Assembly: GCA_964384625.1 (NCBI GenBank)
Contig: CAYLNH010000239.1
Span: forward strand, 1 to 11,286
DNA from: CAYLNH01 sp964384625
GTDB taxonomy: Bacteria; Verrucomicrobiota; Lentisphaeria; JABSQK01
Length of the DNA: 11,286 bases
Direction of reading: 5' to 3'
Part shown: positions 6,868-11,286 of the stretch, one piece after another
Layout: each line of letters starts with the position of its first letter
How positions within the stretch are numbered: position 1 is the stretch's first letter
The notes under the pieces: generated by a model
Seen by the model: the letters and a program-made list of their open reading frames with translations, nothing else
What the model was told of the DNA's origin: nothing
Database searches by the model: none
Position numbers and translations under genes: made by a program

Positions 6868-7671
6868 CTAACGCCGGTCAACCACCGACACGGCGCGGCC
6901 CGGTGGCCGCCAGATCTCGGGGGCGGTCGAGACGAAGACCACTGTCGTCGGGATTCCCAGGGCCGCCGCCAGGTGGGTTACACCCGAATCATTGCCGATA
7001 TACTCCATGGCTTCTGCTTCGAGTCGGCGCCGCAGTCGGGTCAGCGTCGGCATCACGACGAATTGCGCGGGGAGATCGGCAAAGACCTCTTGGGCGGGCT
7101 CCAGGAGGTCCTGATCGGCTTCGCCGAAGGACAGGAGGACCTTCGGCGGATCACGCTTAAGGAGCTCCTGGCGGAAGAACTCGAGCGAGGCGTTCTTACG
7201 CGGGCTGCCGCTGCCGGGATGGACCCAGACCGTGCCCGCGCGTCCGTTCCCGGATCGCGGCAGAGACGGGCGATCCAGGAGGTCCTTGGGGCAGGGCAGG
7301 GCGGCGTCCTGGAAGATCTGCTGGACGATGTGCGGCGGCTCTGTCGGTCGCGATTCGAGTTGGGTGTAAGCCGCCGCGCCAGTCGAAAGCAGGGCCTGCT
7401 GCAGCTCGCCGTCGGAGTCGGTCAGGAAGCAAAGGACAGTCGCGTCCTGCAGCGCCGGGAGCATATCGCCTCGGCCACAGGTCAGCGAAGTGAACTTTGG
7501 ACCGTCGATGTCAATAAAGGAGACGTCGGGCAAGTCGGCAGCAACAAGTTCGGCGTAGGACCGCCGGGTGCCGACGGTGCAAGTGCCGCCTTTGAGCGCC
7601 TTTAACAGGGGCAAGGTCAAGAGGAAGTCGCCCAAGCCGCCGGATCGAATCACCAAGTACTTCGTTTGCAT
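6868..7671 (-). CDS. Glycosyltransferase family 9 (heptosyltransferase-like)
   Basis: The family transfers sugars such as heptose from a nucleotide sugar onto lipopolysaccharide core or other surface glycans at the cytoplasmic face of the inner membrane. The 267-residue protein begins with the family-typical IRSGGLGDFLLTLPLLKALK (8-27). HPGSGSPRKN at 151-160 opens the second Rossmann half, and YIGNDSGVTHLAAALGIP at 224-241 is the donor-binding signature. It is shorter than classical WaaC/WaaF proteins (about 320-350 residues): the middle is compact and the C-terminus stops about 20-25 residues after the signature region, although no frameshift is visible. The start at 7671 follows a weak GGA about 8-10 nt upstream. 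It is the only minus-strand gene in the window, with long spacers on both sides, so it is transcribed alone. The acceptor and sugar are unknown. Confidence 0.9.
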   Translation of the reverse strand: MQTKYLVIRSGGLGDFLLTLPLLKALKGGTCTVGTRRSYAELVAADLPDVSFIDIDGPKFTSLTCGRGDMLPALQDATVLCFLTDSDGELQQALLSTGAAAYTQLESRPTEPPHIVQQIFQDAALPCPKDLLDRPSLPRSGNGRAGTVWVHPGSGSPRKNASLEFFRQELLKRDPPKVLLSFGEADQDLLEPAQEVFADLPAQFVVMPTLTRLRRRLEAEAMEYIGNDSGVTHLAAALGIPTTVVFVSTAPEIWRPPGRAVSVVDRR

Positions 7672-8233
7672 GGGCTATTCCATCGGTCAGGGCGCGGATG
7701 GGCGCATGTCAGTTGTGCAGGTCATCCCTTCGTGTTGTGGCAAGAACCGCACCATAGCGCCGGAACGTTCGCCGGTCCAGCCGCCGGCGGGCTTGTGGGC
7801 GTATGCGATGTCTGTTGCCGGTTCGCGACTGGCTACACCCGACGCAAAGGGCGGGGGAGTCGTGGCGAAAGCAAAACTGAAGGGAGGCTGACACTCCCCC
7901 GGCACGCCGGGGGGGATCTTTTCGCGCGGGATGTTGCTTGACCCCGGGTCGCCCGTCGGCCCGGTGAATGCGTTCATCAGGGAAGGAGACGGCCCCGCGA
8001 TCCCGCTTTTCGGGCGCCGGGAAGCAGGGTGAGGGGTGAGGGCTTGCAGCCACTGATGAACGTCTTCACCAGGCAGGTAAACTGAGGTGGTCGGGGGATC
8101 GAGCCAATTTTTGGCCGGAAACACCTGCGGAAGTGACATGCACCCGGCGCGGATGTCAACGATGGAACTACGGCGGCGATGGCGCTATGGTTTGACTTTT
8201 CCCCGGCGAACGCATAACACGGACAGGTCAGCC
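7672..8233. other. 562-nt divergent intergenic region
   Basis: This region separates the minus-strand glycosyltransferase from the plus-strand sulfotransferase pair and must hold both promoters. It contains repeat copy 2 (7874-7933). Short open frames exist on both strands but none has a recognisable motif. A TTGACT at 8192-8197 followed after 17 nt by TAACAC (8215-8220) resembles a weak sigma-70 promoter for the sulfotransferases; it would start transcription almost at the ribosome site, so I hold it at low confidence. Confidence 0.4.
7874..7933 (+). repeat. Dispersed palindromic repeat, copy 2
   Basis: This is the second copy of the element at 6674-6733, in the same orientation and offset by exactly 1,200 nt. 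The stem here is CCCCCGG (7896-7902) with CCGGGGG (7907-7913) around a CACG loop, and the competing GGGAG/CTCCC stem is also kept. The differences (loss of one base in the loop, and an extra G on the 3' side) keep the stem intact. It lies about 200 nt upstream of the glycosyltransferase start, so the two copies bracket that gene. Confidence 0.8.
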
Positions 8234-8950
8234 ATGGTTTCCAGGACGGCATTCATCATTTATGGTCAGCCGCGCACCGGGAGTTCGCTCTTGCGGGACC
8301 TGCTTGATTCTCATCCGAATGTGCGATGCGAGAACGAGATCCTGAATCCCAAGTTCGGCCGGGTTGCCCCGGGTAAGGAACGGGAGATCATCTGTCGCGA
8401 TCCGCGCCGCCTCCTGGCAAAATGTCGAAGCGAGTCGGAGAGCGATGCCTACGGCTGCAAGCTCCTCGCTCACCAGGTGCGCGCTCCGCACCATGTGTTT
8501 GCTGAACTGCTCGCGGATGGCTGGCGCATCATTCACATTCAGCGTCGTGACATCTTCCACCAGGCCGTGTCCTACGTGCAGGCTTCCCGATCCGGCCGAT
8601 GGGTACGGCATTCAGACGTTGAGCATGAAGAAGATGATGTGATCGATGCCGCCGAATTTCTGAAAATCGTGAAGCGGCTGGTGCGGCTGCGAGCCCGCGA
8701 GCGGGATGTCCTTCGCGAGCTGCCGCGGCTGCCGATCATCTACGAGGATGGCCTGTTGGATTCGGCGGATTGGCAGCGGACCGCCGACAGCATCTTCCGA
8801 TTTCTGGGTGTGGAGTCGGCTCCGGTGGTGTCCGCGATGAAGAAGACTTCGGCGGTGCCGCCTTCCGAACGCGTTCCGAACTACGACGAGCTGGTGGAGT
8901 GCATACGGCGCAGCGACTACCTGGCGCCCTTGCTGGAGAACCGGCGATGA
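8234..8950 (+). CDS. Sulfotransferase, NodH/Stf0-like (first of tandem pair)
   Basis: The family moves a sulfate group from PAPS to a hydroxyl on a sugar or other small molecule. The 238-residue protein has the 5'-phosphosulfate loop QPRTGSSLLRDLL (12-24) followed by LDSHPNVRCENEIL, closely resembling the NodH/Stf pattern. It has the 3'-phosphate motif around RRDIFHQAVSY (104-114) and the later YED-x-LL and WQRTAD segments shared with the next gene. ATG 8234 is chosen because the PAPS loop starts near residue 8 as in the family and AGG (8225-8227) lies 6 nt upstream; the frame stays open 49 codons further up but with no family-like sequence. The stop overlaps the next start (ATGA), so translation is coupled. 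No signal peptide, so cytosolic. PAPS-making genes are not in the window. The acceptor is unknown. Confidence 0.87.
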   Translation: MVSRTAFIIYGQPRTGSSLLRDLLDSHPNVRCENEILNPKFGRVAPGKEREIICRDPRRLLAKCRSESESDAYGCKLLAHQVRAPHHVFAELLADGWRIIHIQRRDIFHQAVSYVQASRSGRWVRHSDVEHEEDDVIDAAEFLKIVKRLVRLRARERDVLRELPRLPIIYEDGLLDSADWQRTADSIFRFLGVESAPVVSAMKKTSAVPPSERVPNYDELVECIRRSDYLAPLLENRR

Positions 8951-9675
8951 AGCCGAAGTTCATCATCTTCAGTCGCCCGCGCAGCGGCAGTCGGCTGCTG
9001 CAGGAACTGCTCGACTCGCATCCGGGGATTTGCTGTGAGGGCGAATTGCTCTGCCCGCAGGAACGGTATGTCCCGACTCGTGCGATGCGCTGGCTGATCA
9101 GCTTGCGGCCGCGGCCGTTTTTTGAATTCCGGCGGTTCCGGGCCCGGCGGTTCGTCTATGGTTTCCGCCTGATGGTGTTCCATGCCCCCGGTTGCTGGTC
9201 AAAGCTGCGGGATCTCCAGCGCAAGGGCTGGATCGTCGTCTACCTGCACCGGCAGGATTTGTTCCAGCAGGCGTTGTCCAACGTCGTTGCGCTGGATCGC
9301 TACCGGTGGCACCGGAAGGAGGGAGATCCGGCTGACGCATCAGCCTATTCCATTGACCCCGATCGTGTGGTCAGCGACATCCGCTGGCTGCGGAATCTGC
9401 AGCGGAAGGAGGCCCAGAGGGTGGCGGATATCGCCGCTGTTTCCATTTCGTATGAAGACGATCTGCTGTCGGCGGAACGGTGGCAGGCGACGGCCGACGG
9501 GGTTTGCGACGCACTGGGATTGCCGCCGGCGCCGGTTACGTGCGATGTCCTGAAGTCGTTCGATCGCGACTACAGTCAGGTCGTGAAAAACTACGAGGAC
9601 GTGTTGTGCTGCGTTCGCGAATCGGACTGCGCGGACGCGCTCGACTACCACCTGGGTCTCGCCGGTTCGGCATGA
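8947..9675 (+). CDS. Sulfotransferase, NodH/Stf0-like (second of tandem pair)
   Basis: This 242-residue protein is a divergent paralogue of the upstream one. It keeps the 5'-phosphosulfate loop SRPRSGSRLLQELL (9-22), then LDSHPGICCEGELL, and the 3'-phosphate motif HRQDLFQQALSN (101-112) with R102 and S111. It also shares SYEDDLL (168-174), WQATAD (179-184) and an LGLPPAP tail segment. ATG 8947 overlaps the upstream stop, and GGAG at 8935-8938 sits 8 nt before it. The middle (about 45-75) is very Arg/Phe-rich and unlike its partner, which fits a different acceptor or a membrane-proximal substrate. Two linked sulfotransferases could sulfate two positions on one glycan or lipid; this is inference. 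A Stf0-like enzyme is the best description; exact subfamily unresolved. Confidence 0.87.
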   Translation: MKPKFIIFSRPRSGSRLLQELLDSHPGICCEGELLCPQERYVPTRAMRWLISLRPRPFFEFRRFRARRFVYGFRLMVFHAPGCWSKLRDLQRKGWIVVYLHRQDLFQQALSNVVALDRYRWHRKEGDPADASAYSIDPDRVVSDIRWLRNLQRKEAQRVADIAAVSISYEDDLLSAERWQATADGVCDALGLPPAPVTCDVLKSFDRDYSQVVKNYEDVLCCVRESDCADALDYHLGLAGSA

Positions 9676-9948
9676 GGCAAGCTCGCCGGGGAAGTGGGGC
9701 CAAGGGCGGGGTTGGTGGTGTGCCGGCTGAACTGAAGGGGGTGAGAGATTCGGCATGCTGAGCTTGGGGTCTCATTCGGGAGAGCAAGACCACGAGCCCG
9801 CGCCTCCTTTGCGGACCGTGGGGCGACAAAACACGATCGCCCACCTCATCTCACAACTGATCACCCGAAGTGCCCGCTGTGCCAAAGTGCAGAAGCTGAA
9901 AATCCGAAACGGGGCGCCGCCAGGCCCCATATGCAGCTTCATAGACTA

Positions 9949-10020
9949 CTATGCATCGGTCAAGGCATTCGTCAGTTTCCTGCTCGCCAGCTTGACCAGG
10001 TGTCTGATTTCATCGTTCAT
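9949..10020 (-). pseudogene. Possible small ORF or decayed gene tail
   Basis: On the minus strand an ATG at 10020-10018 opens 23 codons (MNDEIRHLVKLASRKL and on) ending in tandem TAG TAG stops. The frame remains open about 28 codons further upstream, with sequence such as GSRIWIRRAAGLK joined directly, back to an in-frame TAA. The amphipathic, basic composition looks more protein-like than other frames here, but no start site or family is recognised. It may be the C-terminal remnant of a lost gene or chance. Confidence 0.25.
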
Positions 10021-10198
10021 CTTCAGCCCCGCGGCCCGACGAATCCAGATCCGGCTGCCCGATACCTGACCCCACCCGTCCGCCGGCGATCCATTCCTCC
10101 GTGCTTACCCCCAACCCCTGCCACCCGGACAACCGGAGCCTTCCACCTGCCTGCTCCGACCCGCCGGACCAAGAACTGCCCACTATCAACTATTAACG

Positions 10199-10218
10199 AG
10201 TCCCGATTCGTCGGGACT
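10199..10218. promoter_or_regulatory. Perfect 8-bp stem-loop with TTCG tetraloop
   Basis: AGTCCCGA (10199-10206) pairs perfectly with TCGGGACT (10211-10218) around a TTCG loop, a very stable fold in RNA. On the plus strand it lies 99 nt before the start of the membrane-anchored protein gene; read on the minus strand it is followed by a short AT-rich stretch. It may be a terminator, a leader hairpin or a member of a repeat family. Confidence 0.6.
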
Positions 10219-10317
10219 GGGGCCGTTTGCCGGATCTTGCATCCGGGCAGCACGGCAGTTATCTTTCTGCTGTTGGTTTGTATCGGATCTCAACACCCAC
10301 ACGAGGAGGGCAGCATC

Positions 10318-11184
10318 ATGGGTGAAGGGTATATCAAGTATATTGTCGGGGCGTTGATCATTCTGGCGTTGGGGTTCGGTGCCCTGCACCTGATGGGTAA
10401 GCACGGCCTGCCGTTCATGAATACGCCGCCGGAACCGGTTGCCGAGGGGACGCCACCGCCGCCGCCACCGCCGCCGAAGCGATTTGTCTGGTCCTGGCGC
10501 TATCGCATCACCACCGAGGAAGAACTGCCGGATCAGCCCGACCCGCGAACCGAAGAACATGTCGGCGCCTGGGTCTCGATGGTGGTTGCCGAGGGCGAAG
10601 CTGCGGTCAGCCGGGTTGAACTGCCGGACGGCAGTTTCCTGCGGATCAAAGGCAAGCCCCAGTATGTCAACCAGGCGACGGGATTCAGTGATTTCAGCTA
10701 CCATTGGGACGGCATGCAGCGTTCCTTCTGGTTGCCGCATCGGGCGAAGTACTTCCCGGCGCACCAGCAGGACACGTTGTCCGGGTCGCAGTCGAGTTGG
10801 GGCTATGCGTTGAAGTCGTCGATTCCGATGCCGGCCAAGGCGCCGACGGCCAAACCGAAGCCGTCCGCCCCCGGGGCGGGCGCCGCTCCCGGGGCGGGCG
10901 CCGCTCCCGAGTCGCCGAAGTCCGACCCGGTCGCGCCGAAGCCGAAGTCCGATTCGGCCGCGCCCGCAGCTGATCCGGCGCCGGCAGAGCCGGCGGCGCC
11001 GAAGTCGAAGTCCGATCCGGCCGCGCCCGCCGCGTCGCCGTCGCCGGCGACACCGCCGCCCGCCGGGACGGCCGGCGATATGCGCGCAATCGGCAGCTGG
11101 AGCAACGCCGCCGCCGGCTACAAGGGCACCATCACGCTTTGGCTGGAAATGCAGCTTTCCGACCAGCCGGCGATCCTCGAATAG
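10318..11184 (+). CDS. Membrane-anchored protein with Pro-rich stalk and Ala/Pro/Lys low-complexity tail, unknown function
   Basis: I do not recognise this 288-residue protein. Residues 7-26 are one hydrophobic segment. A proline-rich stalk with eight consecutive prolines (46-53) leads to a globular domain at about 55-170, rich in Trp and Tyr (RFVWSWRYRI, the ELPDGSFLRIKGKPQYVN stretch, FSYHWDGMQRSFWLP). A low-complexity tail (about 171-252) repeats APKSKSDPAAPA-like and GAGAAP units, and a short C-terminal piece (253-288) is again ordered-looking (IGSWSNAAAGYKGTITLW). The layout suggests an inner-membrane anchor with the rest outside, or an uncleaved signal. ATG 10318 is well supported by GAGGAGGG ending at 10310; the frame runs further upstream without family-like sequence. 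No neighbour shares its operon. The ELPDGSFLRIKG phrase could be a carbohydrate- or lipoprotein-like beta fold, but this is a guess. Confidence 0.8.
   Translation: MGEGYIKYIVGALIILALGFGALHLMGKHGLPFMNTPPEPVAEGTPPPPPPPPKRFVWSWRYRITTEEELPDQPDPRTEEHVGAWVSMVVAEGEAAVSRVELPDGSFLRIKGKPQYVNQATGFSDFSYHWDGMQRSFWLPHRAKYFPAHQQDTLSGSQSSWGYALKSSIPMPAKAPTAKPKPSAPGAGAAPGAGAAPESPKSDPVAPKPKSDSAAPAADPAPAEPAAPKSKSDPAAPAASPSPATPPPAGTAGDMRAIGSWSNAAAGYKGTITLWLEMQLSDQPAILE
10870..10905 (+). repeat. Exact 18-bp in-frame tandem duplication inside the low-complexity tail
   Basis: An 18-bp unit beginning CCCGGGGCGGG occurs twice head to tail, encoding two PGAGAA-type blocks. Looser repeats of the phrase CCGAAGTCCGA follow at about 10915-11020. 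In-frame units allow the tail length to change without a frameshift. Confidence 0.85.
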
Positions 11185-11192
11185 ATGGTCGC

Positions 11193-11210
11193 GGCGGAAG
11201 TCTTTCCGCC
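11193..11210 (+). terminator. Hairpin after the last gene, possible terminator
   Basis: GGCGGAA (11193-11199) pairs perfectly with TTCCGCC (11204-11210) around a GTCT loop, 8 nt after the stop at 11182-11184. No T-run follows, so it is a weak candidate for an intrinsic terminator or a 3'-end stabilising stem. Confidence 0.45.
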
Positions 11211-11286
11211 ACGGATTGCCCGGGGTTCGCGGCTCGCGGCAGGCGGTGGAATGGGCCTGTGCTGCAGCACATGACCATTTCGCCAA

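Larger units (their letters stand above)
9676..10317. other. 642-nt gap with no convincing gene
   Basis: No frame here has a recognisable family. One plus frame carries a single CPLC zinc-knuckle-like motif near 9871-9882 with no second pair of cysteines. One minus frame (stop at 9949-9951) reads as a protein-like tail of about 50 residues. The latter half has a TATC/TATTAA-rich patch at about 10183-10196 and a perfect hairpin at 10199-10218. The region probably holds the promoter of the gene at 10318 and may include decayed coding sequence. Confidence 0.4.

Noticed and set aside
6973..7605. Plus-strand 210-codon frame over the glycosyltransferase
   Set aside because: The minus strand has clear GT9 motifs through the whole stretch; the plus frame has none.
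8192..8220. TTGACT with TAACAC 17 nt later as a promoter for the sulfotransferases
   Set aside because: The -10 matches only 3 of 6 and would place the transcript start on the ribosome site; noted in the intergenic entry but not called as a feature.
9725..9760. Possible third copy of the palindromic repeat (shares AACTGAAGGG)
   Set aside because: Only about ten bases match and the CCCCCGG stem is absent.
9672..9761. 29-codon ORF overlapping the second sulfotransferase stop as ATGA
   Set aside because: Gly/Arg-rich, no motif, no strong ribosome site; coupling geometry alone is not enough.
10186..11286. Long minus-strand open frame opposite the membrane-anchored protein gene
   Set aside because: Its product is an arginine-rich low-complexity shadow of the Ala/Pro/Lys tail; it lacks a family motif, whereas the plus-strand gene has a strong ribosome site and a TM anchor.

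Overview
The window is GC-rich bacterial DNA with ordinary Shine-Dalgarno starts, compact ATGA-coupled gene pairs, and intergenic regions full of small repeats and hairpins. No ribosomal or marker gene is present, so taxonomy is only a guess. The gene mix (Fbp-type ABC cassette with a nucleoside hydrolase, NodH/Stf0-like sulfotransferases, GT9 glycosyltransferase, heptamer and palindromic repeats) would suit an environmental genome of the PVC group (Lentisphaerota, Kiritimatiellota, Verrucomicrobiota or Planctomycetota). No tRNA, rRNA, CRISPR array, transposase or phage gene was seen.

Region 1 (about 208-5541, plus strand) is a tight operon: an ABC ATPase, a long extracellular solute-binding protein, a fused two-domain permease, and, 72 nt later, a nucleoside hydrolase. 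The three transport genes form a complete FbpABC-type importer, the architecture of Fe(III), thiamine, phosphonate and related binding-protein transporters. The hydrolase as fourth gene suggests that the imported compound may be a nucleoside or another N-riboside instead of iron; this is inference. An AEC-family membrane transporter (5684-6637) follows a 7-bp tandem repeat and may belong to the same locus.

Region 2 (about 6638-8233) holds one minus-strand gene, a short GT9 (heptosyltransferase-like) glycosyltransferase. It is flanked by two direct copies of a roughly 60-bp palindromic repeat spaced exactly 1,200 nt apart, and a long stem-loop lies just beyond its 3' end.

Region 3 (8234-9675, plus strand) is a translationally coupled pair of divergent PAPS-dependent sulfotransferases. 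With the GT9 gene nearby, a role in sulfating a surface glycan or exported small molecule is plausible but unproven.

Region 4 (9676-11286) is about 640 nt without a convincing gene, containing a perfect 8-bp stem with a TTCG loop. It is followed by a gene for a membrane-anchored protein with a proline-rich stalk, one unrecognised globular domain and a long Ala/Pro/Lys/Ser low-complexity tail, then a hairpin.

I found no clear new defence or mobile system. The most interesting items are the nucleoside-hydrolase-linked importer with its enlarged binding protein, the paired sulfotransferases, and the dispersed palindromic and heptamer repeats.
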